A stretch of DNA of 56,952 nt from a virus. Shown here piece after piece: positions 23,894 to 31,821 of the stretch. Each line of letters starts with the position of its first letter. Positions within the stretch are counted from its first letter, which is position 1. A program made the translations under genes and the position numbers. The stretch covers positions 1 through 56,952 of IMG/VR virus record IMGVR_UViG_3300042392_001320. One strand, 5' to 3'. The notes under the pieces were generated by a model. That model worked only from the letters and a program-made list of their open reading frames with translations, had not been told where the DNA came from and ran no database searches.

Positions 23894-24571
23894 ATGGAAA
23901 TTAAACGTACCGTACTACCTCCCTATGGAGGGCCAAGAGAAGACTCTGGGGCCAACGGCAGTCTCTGGTCAATGGGTGGCAAAATTATTGGTAGCTCAGG
24001 AGCTGAAGATAACAGAGTCGCTGTTCCGATGCTGATTGGCCTTACTGCCTCACAAGCACTAGAAGCACTTGAGAGTGTTGGTTTGATTCCTGGCCCAAGC
24101 ACAACAACTTTCGGGGCAACTGAGGGTAATGATGGCACGGTAGCTGCACAGGCCGAACTAGCTAATACTTTGGTAAATGTTGGGACCATAGTTTCGTATG
24201 CTATTTTTGAGTATACGGCACCACCCGCCGCACTTGTTGGTCCAACTACTAACTGGCTAACTGCTTTTGGAGGTAAATTTATTTTACCTTCCACGATCTA
24301 CCCTGAGCCAGAAACAGAGTGGGCTGACATTGTTGCTAACCCAATTGCATATAGCTTAGTTATTGAAGGCGGGCCACTGGCTGGCACTTACCCCATTAGC
24401 GAAGCACTTCAGTTTGGCCCAACAGCACCTGGGATAGTTGCTCTTTCGGTTGATACTCTAGAATTTGACTTTCCAGATCGATTGATAGGTCTTGAGGGAG
24501 CTGAAATGTCTTACTGGGTTGGCAACGGGTGGGCACCTACGGCTGGTACTGCATCTATAGTTTTATCCTAA
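23894..24571 (+). CDS. PASTA-domain protein, probably virion-associated
   Basis: 225 aa. PASTA domain at ~42-108 (VPMLIGLTASQALEALESVGL ... DGTVAAQ), then a beta-rich region with Pro and Trp. PASTA domains bind peptidoglycan or muropeptides. No TM helix, so it is more likely on the particle than on the cell. Leaderless: TGATACAAT ends six bases before ATG. Confidence 0.8.
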   Translation: MEIKRTVLPPYGGPREDSGANGSLWSMGGKIIGSSGAEDNRVAVPMLIGLTASQALEALESVGLIPGPSTTTFGATEGNDGTVAAQAELANTLVNVGTIVSYAIFEYTAPPAALVGPTTNWLTAFGGKFILPSTIYPEPETEWADIVANPIAYSLVIEGGPLAGTYPISEALQFGPTAPGIVALSVDTLEFDFPDRLIGLEGAEMSYWVGNGWAPTAGTASIVLS

Positions 24572-24642
24572 TTATTTAATTAATATAAAGTTCGGGCGAA
24601 AAGTTCGGCGGTAAATAAGAGAACAATACAAGCACAAGGTGC

Positions 24643-24671
24643 TTGACATCCTCTAGTATCCCCTGTATAAT
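24643..24671 (+). promoter_or_regulatory. Consensus leaderless promoter
   Basis: TTGACA (24643-24648), 17 bases, TGTATAAT with its hexamer at 24666-24671, six bases to ATG 24678. Confidence 0.88.
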
Positions 24672-24677
24672 TTATAT

Positions 24678-24899
24678 ATGAGTCAATTTGCTACAGCTAA
24701 GAAAGATACATACATTAACCGAATGAGCAATTCTGACATAGAATATCTTATCCCAGAGGGTAAGTGGCTATTCCACATTACATCCCCAACTCAGGTCAAA
24801 TACCTACAGCTAGGAGAGATCGCTGTCTGGGATATGACCACTGGTGGGGTCTGCTATGGGTATGCCAAAGATTGGGAAGTATCTAACAACCCGCAGTAG
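24678..24899 (+). CDS. Small hypothetical protein
   Basis: 73 aa, beta-rich (GKWLFHITSPTQVKYLQLGE, GGVCYGYAKDWEV). Strong leaderless promoter, no family recognised. Converges on the gene at 24901. Confidence 0.7.
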   Translation: MSQFATAKKDTYINRMSNSDIEYLIPEGKWLFHITSPTQVKYLQLGEIAVWDMTTGGVCYGYAKDWEVSNNPQ

Positions 24900-24900
24900 G

Positions 24901-25578
24901 CTATTTAATCTCGAACAAATCTTTATATAAAAACCAGTTCTTATCAAAAAATACCCAAAGATCTGGCTCATATTCAAATATTTGTCCAGTCGGACAATGC
25001 CTAACAACCTGGTCTATAAAGTTAAACCCTATACTATTTTCATATTTTAGTATGCAGTCACTTATAATACTCCAGCCTATAAATAGCTTTTCCTCATCGT
25101 CTTTAAAGACCCACCCCTCTAAAAGGGCTCTCTCATCTTTGGCTAAACAGATATCTTTAATAATATTATTACATGTATTCGATTTTTTAGGTGCGGCATG
25201 TGTTCCAGTCACTACTCTCTTTTTGCCATCAATATAAAATTCTGGCATACAAAAAAACTCTTTGCTCTCGTCAAATTCAGAGACAACTTCGTTCAACCTT
25301 CCACAAGCATGGGTATCCATATCAACATAAACCCCACCATGAAGGTATAGGGCTACATATCTCCAGATATCTGACTGGGTTATTCCATCACAGCTATTGT
25401 AAAATTTTAAAAGACTTTTATCGTATTCTTTTATATCTTTTTCTCTGTCTTTTTTGCTCACATACCTATAGTCCCAGTCTTTGTTTAGATTTCTCCAGGT
25501 CAAAGAAGCCATCTTGTAATCATAAGGTAGGTCCTCATAGTCCCACTCGTGAGTTTGCCAGATTATCTTGGGGATCAT
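24901..25578 (-). CDS. GT32-like glycosyltransferase (DXD sugar-binding)
   Basis: 225 aa. IPKIIWQTHEW at the start and SDIWRYVALYLHGGVYVDMD (~88-107) with its DxD are hallmarks of the OCH1/capsular-polysaccharide transferase family. On the minus strand TGTATAAT (hexamer 25585-25590) lies six bases before ATG. A lone sugar transferase away from the 10-14 kb cassette. Confidence 0.9.
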   Translation of the reverse strand: MIPKIIWQTHEWDYEDLPYDYKMASLTWRNLNKDWDYRYVSKKDREKDIKEYDKSLLKFYNSCDGITQSDIWRYVALYLHGGVYVDMDTHACGRLNEVVSEFDESKEFFCMPEFYIDGKKRVVTGTHAAPKKSNTCNNIIKDICLAKDERALLEGWVFKDDEEKLFIGWSIISDCILKYENSIGFNFIDQVVRHCPTGQIFEYEPDLWVFFDKNWFLYKDLFEIK

Positions 25579-25611
25579 AGTATTATTATACAGGGTGTTA
25601 AATAGCTAGTA

Positions 25612-26079
25612 TTAAAAAGAATGGACATAATCCAATCTGTTGTGCTTTTTGATATTACACTGACCATGAGAGGGCCTTACGTTTTCTAGGATATCATGAC
25701 CGCCTCTTGACAATGGAATGACATGGTCAATATGAAGACCTCTTTCCCATCCAGGCTGACCCACACCTCTGGGGGCATCTAAATCAACCTCATAATTACA
25801 CAAATGACAGACAGTTCCATAAGTCATTATAACCGTAGATGCAGAGAAGAAGTCTCTTTGGATATCAAATCCTTGCTTGATTAGCTTCTTAAACCTAGTG
25901 CCACTTCTAATGTTTCTATTGGTACGGTTATACTTTTTGATACGTTCTTTCTTTTCAGGACGCTTCCTATACTCTATCCAATAGGCTCTCATAGCCTCTA
26001 CACAGGGTTGACAGAACTCATCTAGATATTTACGCCTATGGTCGTCATGACCAGCTTTAGTTCCACATTTAGGATGCAT
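25612..26079 (-). CDS. HNH endonuclease
   Basis: 155 aa. A basic N-terminal half with Cys pairs (CGT, CQPC) is followed by CHLCNYEVDLDAP, LHIDHVIPLSRGG and ILENVRPSHGQCNIKK, the complete HNH motif with its zinc-ribbon Cys. Free-standing homing-type nuclease or phage DNA-processing enzyme. Leaderless: TGATACAAT lies six bases upstream on the minus strand. Confidence 0.92.
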   Translation of the reverse strand: MHPKCGTKAGHDDHRRKYLDEFCQPCVEAMRAYWIEYRKRPEKKERIKKYNRTNRNIRSGTRFKKLIKQGFDIQRDFFSASTVIMTYGTVCHLCNYEVDLDAPRGVGQPGWERGLHIDHVIPLSRGGHDILENVRPSHGQCNIKKHNRLDYVHSF

Positions 26080-26267
26080 CTATCAATTGTATCAAACTTT
26101 CGGGGTATGTCAAGAGATCTTCTTAATCCCTAGTATAACAATAACCCCTAGTAAGAATACATAAGCTTGCTAGGGGTTTTGCTATGTCCAAATAGCCAAA
26201 TACCGATATCCCCATATCCCCAATAACCCCATATGCCTGATCTAAATACCCCAAATTTTACACAGAG

Positions 26268-26298
26268 TTATACACAAGTTATACACATCTGTGGATAA
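26268..26298. promoter_or_regulatory. Cluster of three DnaA boxes
   Basis: TTATACACA at 26268-26276 and 26279-26287, and TGTGGATAA (reverse of TTATCCACA) at 26290-26298: three 9-mers in 31 bases, two and then three bases apart. A near-match (TGTGGATAT) follows at about 26333. Confidence 0.75.
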
Positions 26299-26578
26299 TA
26301 TATCTTACTAATCCTATTTGTATATCTTAGTATGTGGATATTGGAATTTGTATATGGGTAATTGGCCCCATTTAAGAAGGCGTTCGTAATCAAATTTTTT
26401 AGCGGAAGGCCCCCTATACCATACTTTGACCAAATTGTCAAATCCTGATATCCAAATATGTTATCAAATTGTTATAATCTTTGTAGGTTTCCACATATAA
26501 AAACATAGGATAATATGCCTATTTTATTAACAAATATCAAATAATGTTTATCTTATTTGTATAAACATATCCACTTTC

Positions 26579-26606
26579 TGGGAAAATATATCAAGCGATC
26601 GTAATG
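26579..26606. repeat. Iteron-like 28-bp repeat, copy 1
   Basis: Pattern TGGGAAA-N14-GATCGTAATG, like copies 2 and 3, with identical length. It ends just upstream of a possible TATACT box. Confidence 0.7.
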
Positions 26607-26613
26607 TATTATA

Positions 26614-26835
26614 CTAGGAGGAATGGTGTATGTCTTTTAGATACCCTGCTTTTAAAAGGGCCCAAATATACAATCGCTTTGCGATTTGTCCAGGGTATTT
26701 AACAAGACTAGCAAATGTCCTATCTATTTTATACATAGTCTCTGCATCAACCTTAGCTCTATCTGATGTCAAATACTCAGATGAAGTGAAGTGTGGAGTT
26801 ATTAACTCTTTACTATAGAAACCTCTAGGACTCAT
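26614..26835 (-). CDS. Small hypothetical protein
   Basis: 73 aa, with a helical middle (AETMYKIDRTFASLVKYPGQ). Supported by a leaderless promoter on the minus strand, TATAAT at 26842-26847, six bases before ATG. An overlapping plus-strand frame is discounted. Flanked by iteron-like repeats. Confidence 0.65.
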   Translation of the reverse strand: MSPRGFYSKELITPHFTSSEYLTSDRAKVDAETMYKIDRTFASLVKYPGQIAKRLYIWALLKAGYLKDIHHSS

Positions 26836-26858
26836 AGTTTAATTATACCCCTACATTT

Positions 26859-26886
26859 TGGGAAAAATTTTTTAGGGATCGTAATG
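26859..26886. repeat. Iteron-like 28-bp repeat, copy 2
   Basis: TGGGAAA at its left end and GATCGTAATG at its right end, at the same spacing as copies 1 and 3. Confidence 0.72.
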
Positions 26887-26996
26887 GGTATATAGTAATA
26901 GGATAAATACTATTTGGTTATTCGCCCTATAAAATTCGGGGTATATAAAAGATACACAAATACCCATAGTACACATATAAGAATATATACCTGATT

Positions 26997-27024
26997 TGGG
27001 AAATAATATTTGGAGATCGTAATG
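26997..27024. repeat. Iteron-like 28-bp repeat, copy 3
   Basis: TGGGAAA ... GATCGTAATG, 28 bases. A fourth, diverged copy at 27035-27062 ends in TTCTTAATA, which links these repeats to the TTCTTAA elements of the minus-strand region. Confidence 0.72.
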
Positions 27025-27094
27025 ATCTAGAATCTGGGAAAAATATTAAGGTGTTCTTAATACTATTATTTGATATGGTATTTGATAAAGGATG

Positions 27095-27140
27095 TCCCAG
27101 GGCTACTTTTGCCCCCAGCCAGATCCTTCTGGCGTGAGGG
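27095..27140. other. Intergenic hairpin region at the end of the small-gene block
   Basis: CCCAGGGCTACTTTTGCCCCC, the leftmost and most diverged relative of the CCCAGGG-type hairpins further right, followed by AGATCCTTCTGGCG. Confidence 0.4.
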
Positions 27141-27153
27141 CTAAGCAATTATT

Positions 27154-27450
27154 TTATTCGGGAAATGTTCCTGTATCTCTAGCGTATTCTAGCATTTGGT
27201 TTAGACTTGTCCATTCATAGTCTGACTCTACGCCCAATGCCTGAGTAAACAAATCAAAAGTTTCATCTACATACTGAGTTGCTATTTCTGTTGCCTGAAC
27301 AATCTCTGAGTCAATCGCATAAGCAAGTGGCAAACCTAAATCATTATAATCTATAAAGTCCTTGAACTGTTCGTCTTCACGATAGTCAAGCCATAGCTCA
27401 CCAAGAATCTCACATCTACTAGAAAAGGTGTGGGATGTGTTCTCTGTCAT
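27154..27450 (-). CDS. Acidic hypothetical protein
   Basis: 98 aa, helical and strongly acidic (LGELWLDYREDEQFKDFIDY). Overlaps the upstream gene by 32 bases. No family recognised. It resembles the many small phage early proteins of this block in size and charge. Confidence 0.7.
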   Translation of the reverse strand: MTENTSHTFSSRCEILGELWLDYREDEQFKDFIDYNDLGLPLAYAIDSEIVQATEIATQYVDETFDLFTQALGVESDYEWTSLNQMLEYARDTGTFPE

Positions 27451-27625
27451 ACTTACTCTCTTTCTCGTATTCCGCTGAATCTACAATTTCCGATAATCTT
27501 CTGTAAGCAACATTTGGAAGATTGGCTAAATGACCGCCAATTTCATCTAAATCTAATCTTACATCTGAAACTATTGTTGCTAACTTCTTTGCCGCTTTTT
27601 CTTCTTCTGTCTGGATTCTTCTCAT
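27419..27625 (-). CDS. Small helical protein
   Basis: 68 aa from ATG 27625. TGGTATAAT lies ten bases upstream, so the leader is only a few bases; an ATG inside the -10 box is ignored. Charged helices, no motif. Confidence 0.65.
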   Translation of the reverse strand: MRRIQTEEEKAAKKLATIVSDVRLDLDEIGGHLANLPNVAYRRLSEIVDSAEYEKESKYDREHIPHLF

Positions 27626-27696
27626 AAGTCCTCTCATTATACCAGAAACGGAAGGGGGATACAAGACCCGCCTGTATCCCCCACCTGTTACTTACA

Positions 27697-27864
27697 CTAG
27701 CGAGAGGAAACCCTAACCCCTTGCTTCAGTGCGGTAAGAGAGGTGTTATCAATAAACTTACCTCCCTTACGAAGGACGACTCGCTGACTCATGCCATAAC
27801 GGGTGTCCCAAGTTTCAAGGTATGGGTATGTCTTTAGTGCTGGGGTTTTCTTCCTTGATGCCAT
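27697..27864 (-). CDS. Basic small protein, 55 aa
   Basis: MASRKKTPALKTYPYLE ... VVLRKGGKF: basic, beta-rich, ends VRVSSR. AAGGAG lies upstream. The promoter is TTGACA at 27936-27941 (minus) and TAAAAT at 27913-27918 with a 17-base spacer; it lacks the ATGTCGG element of genes to the right. Confidence 0.75.
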   Translation of the reverse strand: MASRKKTPALKTYPYLETWDTRYGMSQRVVLRKGGKFIDNTSLTALKQGVRVSSR

Positions 27865-27944
27865 ATTGTATTTCTCCTTTGAGGGTTGTTGTTTTATTGT
27901 TATTGCCATTCCATTTTACAGGAAATCTATTTGATTGTCAAGCG

Positions 27945-28289
27945 CTAGAACAAAACTTCTTCTTTGTACTTGGGCAGGCTTTCGAATATCATTTTGAGAC
28001 GATCGCTGAGCAGGCCCCACTTCTCAAATGCAAAGCCCTGTAGGCCATACCAGACGTCTACCTCATCATAGTATGAGTCATCCCTAAGAAGACTATCATA
28101 CTCCTCTTGAGTGAGCTCTATGGGTGCCGTTACCTCTTCAGTAGTTTTACCATCGTATTCATAGACATGTATGTACCATGGGCCCATATGACGATACTCA
28201 CCATCAGCGTCTAGCTCCTCCAGCTGGTAGATATTTAGGTCATAGATAATCTCAGTCTTATCTTTGTTCTTGCTTCTACTCGCCAACAT
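27945..28289 (-). CDS. Acidic hypothetical protein
   Basis: 114 aa with a beta-rich first half (WYIHVYEYDG) and helical second half (ELTQEEYDSLL). Overlaps its upstream neighbour by 14 bases. No family recognised. Confidence 0.72.
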   Translation of the reverse strand: MLASRSKNKDKTEIIYDLNIYQLEELDADGEYRHMGPWYIHVYEYDGKTTEEVTAPIELTQEEYDSLLRDDSYYDEVDVWYGLQGFAFEKWGLLSDRLKMIFESLPKYKEEVLF

Positions 28290-28668
28290 ACTTAGTCACC
28301 AATCCGTATCCTTCGCATTCTGGACAATCAGCCTTGCCCATCTCTCCGTCTTCATAGCCTTCTTCGTTGTAGCATTCACACTCTGTCTCCACTGATAGCA
28401 AGACATAGTCATCCTCGTTTTGCCAAGGTATCTCTGTGATGTAGTATTGTAATCTATTCACAAAAGCAAATCCAGCAACAATCAGGTCTGACATATCCCC
28501 TTGGATATTAGTCCAAACATACTTAGGGTCTTGGGACTTTACAAACTCCCACTCTTCACCATAGGTTTCAAAAGCAATCTCTTCGTGCTGTGGGTCTCTA
28601 AAGTGATTCTTGATAGGTTTGAATTTCTTTTCCCATTCAGTCCAGCCTTGGTATTCTGTGTATGTCAT
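28276..28668 (-). CDS. Acidic protein with C-terminal DnaJ-like Cys motif
   Basis: 130 aa. Trp/Tyr-rich start, then CECYNEEG ... CPECEGYG near the C-terminus, a CxC/CxxC zinc site like one half of a DnaJ zinc finger. SD AGGAG; ATGTCGG-type promoter at 28696-28718. Confidence 0.75.
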   Translation of the reverse strand: MTYTEYQGWTEWEKKFKPIKNHFRDPQHEEIAFETYGEEWEFVKSQDPKYVWTNIQGDMSDLIVAGFAFVNRLQYYITEIPWQNEDDYVLLSVETECECYNEEGYEDGEMGKADCPECEGYGLVTKYVGE

Positions 28669-28832
28669 TCGGGTTTCTCCTGCTCTTGGGTTTTCATTCT
28701 ATCATTACCTACCGACATTATAAACTGAACCTGTGCCTTGAACATATCAGCATCCTCAATACTAAGATTATCTTTTAGGAACTGTACATCTTTGGCTAGG
28801 TTACCTGTTACGTATCTTGTATCTATATTCAT
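28665..28832 (-). CDS. Small hypothetical protein, 55 aa
   Basis: MNIDTRYVTGNLAKDVQFL ... Overlaps the next gene by ATGA. Its last third carries the ATGTCGG promoter element in frame (FIMSVGNDR), so the element lies inside coding DNA here. Confidence 0.65.
   Translation of the reverse strand: MNIDTRYVTGNLAKDVQFLKDNLSIEDADMFKAQVQFIMSVGNDRMKTQEQEKPE
28696..28718 (-). promoter_or_regulatory. ATGTCGG-type promoter, copy 1
   Basis: Minus strand: ATGTCGG, ten bases, TAGAAT with TGA before it (extended -10). 27 bases before the gene starting at 28668. Confidence 0.75.
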
Positions 28833-28836
28833 CTTA

Positions 28837-28977
28837 TTAGTCTAGCTCTACTAGATTACTGCCAGCTTCAGCTTCAACAAGGCCTGTTGCAATTAGGATT
28901 TCTCCATTGTCTTCTTCGCCAAATACAGCGTTTGGTAGGATTGCCAAGATTTGTGTCATAAGTTCATTCATTGTCAT
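28837..28977 (-). CDS. Acidic small protein, 46 aa
   Basis: MTMNELMTQILAILPNAVFGE ... EILIATGL, with GGAGAG upstream. Clear helix-then-beta pattern, no family name known to me. Confidence 0.7.
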   Translation of the reverse strand: MTMNELMTQILAILPNAVFGEEDNGEILIATGLVEAEAGSNLVELD

Positions 28978-28990
28978 TATTCTCTCCTTC

Positions 28991-29515
28991 CTAAAAGTGA
29001 AAGTCCACAGGTATAAGATACCAGTTTTTGTTGCCTAAGTCAATGTTTTTATGCATATGGTCAGGATTGGTGCTTGCGCTATTCATGTCATAAAAGTATG
29101 AGTTCATGTCCCACTCACCTTGAATCATGTCAATCATTTTCTTTAGGGGGTATAACTCAAAGTCATAGTTCATAACACCTCTATAGTTATCTAATTTAGC
29201 TTCAAGGTCAATCCCGTTGCTTTGAAGCTGTTCACGGTAGCTAAGAAACTCATCCATGCGATTACTAATCATCCTATCAACCGTAGCCAGATAACCAGCT
29301 GGGTCTTCGTCGTATGAAATAATCATAGCTTGGTCTTCTTCATAAGGGCTTTCAGCAGTAGGATTGAATCTGCCTCCACCAGCTACAAACCAATCAAACC
29401 AAGAATTTGTTGCAAACTGGTCATTGCCCAATTCCGATTCAAGTCCTTCTTTGACTGTGCGGAATGCTTCATCGCTAGTGTCTGCCACCACTGCTATATA
29501 TTGCAATACATGCAT
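28991..29515 (-). CDS. Conserved phage protein with SWFDWFVAGGG motif
   Basis: 174 aa. YIAVVADTSDEAF begins a ferredoxin-like pattern, and NSWFDWFVAGGGRF near residue 42 is a Trp/Gly signature found in uncharacterised phage proteins. Function unknown. 13 bases separate it from the next small gene. Confidence 0.7.
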   Translation of the reverse strand: MHVLQYIAVVADTSDEAFRTVKEGLESELGNDQFATNSWFDWFVAGGGRFNPTAESPYEEDQAMIISYDEDPAGYLATVDRMISNRMDEFLSYREQLQSNGIDLEAKLDNYRGVMNYDFELYPLKKMIDMIQGEWDMNSYFYDMNSASTNPDHMHKNIDLGNKNWYLIPVDFHF

Positions 29516-29583
29516 TTAGGGTTTCTTTCTTTTAGGGTTATAATAAATGGTATCGTAAATCTGGGGTTTTGTCAAGAGGGTTC

Positions 29584-29691
29584 TTAAACTTTTTTCCCCT
29601 GGTATAGATCCACACCAAGACCTTTGTTGACTGCCTTACCGCAATGAATGCAGGCTCCATACATAAAATAATGACTATGCTTTTTACTCAT
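29584..29691 (-). CDS. Cys/His microprotein, 35 aa
   Basis: MSKKHSHYFMYGACIHCGK ... One CxxC plus several His could bind a metal. The start overlaps the stop of its upstream gene. Confidence 0.6.
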   Translation of the reverse strand: MSKKHSHYFMYGACIHCGKAVNKGLGVDLYQGKKV

Positions 29692-29869
29692 TTACTACCT
29701 CCACACTTACGGCCTCAAAGACCTCATTGTACTTTACAAAGCTGTAGATGTCATCAACCATCATCTCACGACAATAGGTAATCTGTTCTTCCTCAGTCAT
29801 CTCAGACATAAGCTCATCTTCTTCAGGGTAATAGTCAAAACTAATACTAGTTCTAATAACTTTACTCAT
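29684..29869 (-). CDS. Acidic small protein
   Basis: 61 aa from ATG 29869, preceded by AGGAAA. SKVIRTSISFDYYPEEDELM; coupled to the upstream gene by TGATG. Confidence 0.65.
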   Translation of the reverse strand: MSKVIRTSISFDYYPEEDELMSEMTEEEQITYCREMMVDDIYSFVKYNEVFEAVSVEVVNE

Positions 29870-30042
29870 CAGTATTTTCCTACCCATGTCTCACCAGTAT
29901 AGTTATATGAGTTTACGTCTACAGCGTAGTCCCAAAGACTTTCGTCATCTTCTGTTTGAGACAGTGCTTCCTCTTCTGATTCAGCTTCAACTGTAATCTC
30001 TTCCCAGTTAGTATATTCTCGTTGCACCTTATACAATGACAT
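29869..30042 (-). CDS. Small protein with EEEAL motif, 57 aa
   Basis: MSLYKVQREYTNWEEITVEAESEEEALSQ: strand-strand-helix pattern like the 52-aa protein ending at 32438 (VEYSATYWVEATSEEEAIDLA). The two are probably distant paralogues. Confidence 0.68.
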   Translation of the reverse strand: MSLYKVQREYTNWEEITVEAESEEEALSQTEDDESLWDYAVDVNSYNYTGETWVGKY

Positions 30043-30421
30043 CTGCCACCTCTCTCTTGATTACATTATAGTCTGACCCTACGACATTTTGTGGGGTATC
30101 CTTGATTTGATTCTCCCAAATCCATAGATTAGATCTAGTCCGATCATTATGTGGATCAATCATTTTGTGAAGAGTGGTCTCCTCATTAGAGATAATGGTG
30201 AACAGCTCTTTCTTAGTGATAGACTTTGTCCAGTCATTGTATTCATCTCCAACAAGGATCTTATACATACCCTCGTCTTCGAACCAGCCTACGCCTTCAT
30301 AGCATACGACTGCTAATCCTTTGGGGGTATTGACAACAGCAGAAGGAGCAACCCAATGCTCTTCCTTAGTCATACCTAGAAGGATCTGTGCTTTTTCTGT
30401 ATCAATCATTTTTACGTTCAT
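30029..30421 (-). CDS. Hypothetical protein
   Basis: 130 aa, mixed alpha/beta with GVGWFEDEGMYKILVGDEY. Leaderless: the TATAAT of promoter copy 2 lies six bases before ATG. Overlaps the following gene by 14 bases. Confidence 0.75.
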   Translation of the reverse strand: MNVKMIDTEKAQILLGMTKEEHWVAPSAVVNTPKGLAVVCYEGVGWFEDEGMYKILVGDEYNDWTKSITKKELFTIISNEETTLHKMIDPHNDRTRSNLWIWENQIKDTPQNVVGSDYNVIKREVADVIV

Positions 30422-30427
30422 AGGTAT

Positions 30428-30450
30428 ATTATACTGATACCCTCCGACAT
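30428..30450 (-). promoter_or_regulatory. ATGTCGG-type promoter, copy 2
   Basis: TTGATA directly followed by ATGTCGG, ten bases, TATAAT, six bases, ATG 30421. The -35-like hexamer is 17 bases from the -10, so the element fills the start of the spacer. Confidence 0.85.
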
Positions 30451-30532
30451 TATCAAGGATTTCGGGGAAAATAAATCAGTGTTCTTAAAGGTAAAAAAGT
30501 ATTGTTAAATAAATAATGATTATGTCAAGCTA

Positions 30533-30580
30533 GCCCAGGGCCCAAAAGGGGAGCAGTTTTCACACTTGCTCAGGTGTTTT
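30533..30580. terminator. Hairpin pair downstream of the DUF932 gene
   Basis: GCCCAGGGCCCAAAAGGGG at 30533-30551, then ACACTTGCTCAGGTGT at 30562-30577 followed on the plus strand by TTTATTTTT. GAGCA at 30551-30555 can alternatively pair with TGCTC at 30567-30571. A related pair lies at 33345-33372. Confidence 0.5.
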
Positions 30581-30584
30581 ATTT

Positions 30585-31598
30585 TTAGGCTGTTGCCAAC
30601 TGAACCGCCTTGAAGATTCTATTCTTCTCTGCGTTTGTGATTGGGTCAAAGCCAGAAGCAGAAGCAAGGATAGATTCTGTCTTACCCTTGCGACCTGTTC
30701 TGTGCCAGTCCAATCTTTCAGTTAGGGCATTGGCAACACCCCACGCTGTTCCAGTAATTGTGTTATTGAAATCACCAACATAGATGTCGTTGATGAGGTC
30801 AATCTTGTTAGCATACTTAGTTGCTGACACTTTCTTGCTGTCATCTTTTGGCTCTGGATACAATGCCAAAACAATTTCATCAAACTTCTTCTTGCTGACC
30901 TCAGTCTGAATCATCTTGTTTGCCATTAGGCTAAACTCGTCAATGTATGCGTTAGCAAGTCCGAGAGCCTCACGAGCAATCTGAACTTTACCACTTGCTG
31001 TCTGTGTGTGTCTAATCTTGAATGACTGCTTGACAGAACCATTTCTGCCACGATTGCCAAGAGCAAGGTTTAGAGTGTTAGCGCATACAACACGAACTGG
31101 AGTGATAGAAGCCTGAATTGCCACAGACCCGTCGTGAGATGTGTTCACTAGAAGATAAGTGTTTACCTTATCGCCAACGCCATTAGGGTCAATGACAGTT
31201 TCTCTCTCTAATGCCAAAGCACCAAAGACAACACGACCGCCCTTGATTGAGCCTGCTGTTTCCCAACGACCACCATTATCTAGCAAGTTGTCGGCGAAGT
31301 CAAACAGGTCTTCATTCTGAAGAGGGACATAACGCTCACCAACGACACCAAGAATGTCCTTGTTGCCTAATGTAAATGGGTTATCTCTAACTACAAAAGA
31401 ATAGCTCTTGTCTGAACTAAACTGATTAGGAATCTCGATGTCTTCTAGGCGAACATCCCAACTGTTTAGCTTAGCCAACTTTAGCATTTCAGCAGTTGAA
31501 ACTTCCTCGTCAAAGACTGTTCCCAATCCGTGCCAAGCTGGCTCACGAAGAGAAGCAAAAGCTGTTTCTCCGTTTACTGATTCTAGCAAATGTGCCAT
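30585..31598 (-). CDS. DUF932 phage/plasmid-like protein
   Basis: 337 aa, full length for the DUF932 / phage-plasmid TIGR03299 family. AWHGLGTVFDEEVSTAEMLKLA, VVGERYVPLQNEDLFDFAD, GRVVFGALALER and TPVRVVCANTLNLAL are all conserved blocks. Function is unknown; family members are often highly expressed early in infection. It is the largest gene of the minus-strand block and has promoter copy 3. Confidence 0.95.
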   Translation of the reverse strand: MAHLLESVNGETAFASLREPAWHGLGTVFDEEVSTAEMLKLAKLNSWDVRLEDIEIPNQFSSDKSYSFVVRDNPFTLGNKDILGVVGERYVPLQNEDLFDFADNLLDNGGRWETAGSIKGGRVVFGALALERETVIDPNGVGDKVNTYLLVNTSHDGSVAIQASITPVRVVCANTLNLALGNRGRNGSVKQSFKIRHTQTASGKVQIAREALGLANAYIDEFSLMANKMIQTEVSKKKFDEIVLALYPEPKDDSKKVSATKYANKIDLINDIYVGDFNNTITGTAWGVANALTERLDWHRTGRKGKTESILASASGFDPITNAEKNRIFKAVQLATA

Positions 31599-31636
31599 TT
31601 GTATTGCCTTTCATTAGTGTTTGATTTGATAAGACC

Positions 31637-31659
31637 ATTATCTCACTAACCACTGACAT
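31637..31659 (-). promoter_or_regulatory. ATGTCGG-type promoter, copy 3
   Basis: ATGTCAG, ten bases, GATAAT with TG before it; TTGACA lies just upstream. 38 bases before the DUF932 start. Confidence 0.78.
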
Positions 31660-31679
31660 TTGTCAAGCTTATTTTTAGG

Positions 31680-31813
31680 TGATTTTTTGGGGGATTCTTA
31701 AAGGCCTTCGTAAACTTGACATTAGGATCAAGATCTGCCCAGGGCGTTTTTGTAGACAGTTTCACGTCATGTCCAGGACGGTTGACCTAACAGAAAGGAA
31801 GTAAGGTTAGGCC
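31680..31813. other. Intergenic block: TTCTTAA repeat, CCCAGGG element, hairpin
   Basis: GGGGGATTCTTAAAGG (31689-31704) and CTTCGTAAA nearly match 33231-33258. GCCCAGGGCG follows at 31737. GTTGACCTAAC (from about 31772) pairs with GTTAGGCCAAC (to about 31813); it lies just after the gene ending at 31822 on the minus strand. Confidence 0.55.
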
Positions 31814-31821
31814 AACATGCT

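Larger units (their letters stand above)
26080..26613. other. Non-coding AT-rich region, candidate replication origin
   Basis: No convincing gene in 534 bases. It holds three DnaA-box matches (26268-26298), a CCCCTAG repeat hairpin (around 26126-26180: ACCCCTAGT and CTAGGGGT), many ATATCCCCAATA-like runs and an AAATTGTTATAA element at 26466-26477 that recurs at 38141 and 39211. Confidence 0.55.

Noticed and set aside
26630-26818. Plus-strand frame of 62 codons with AGGAGG shortly upstream
   Set aside because: It overlaps the minus-strand frame 26614-26835, which has a leaderless TATAAT promoter and a better protein pattern; the AGGAGG is the reverse of that gene's final Ser codons and stop.
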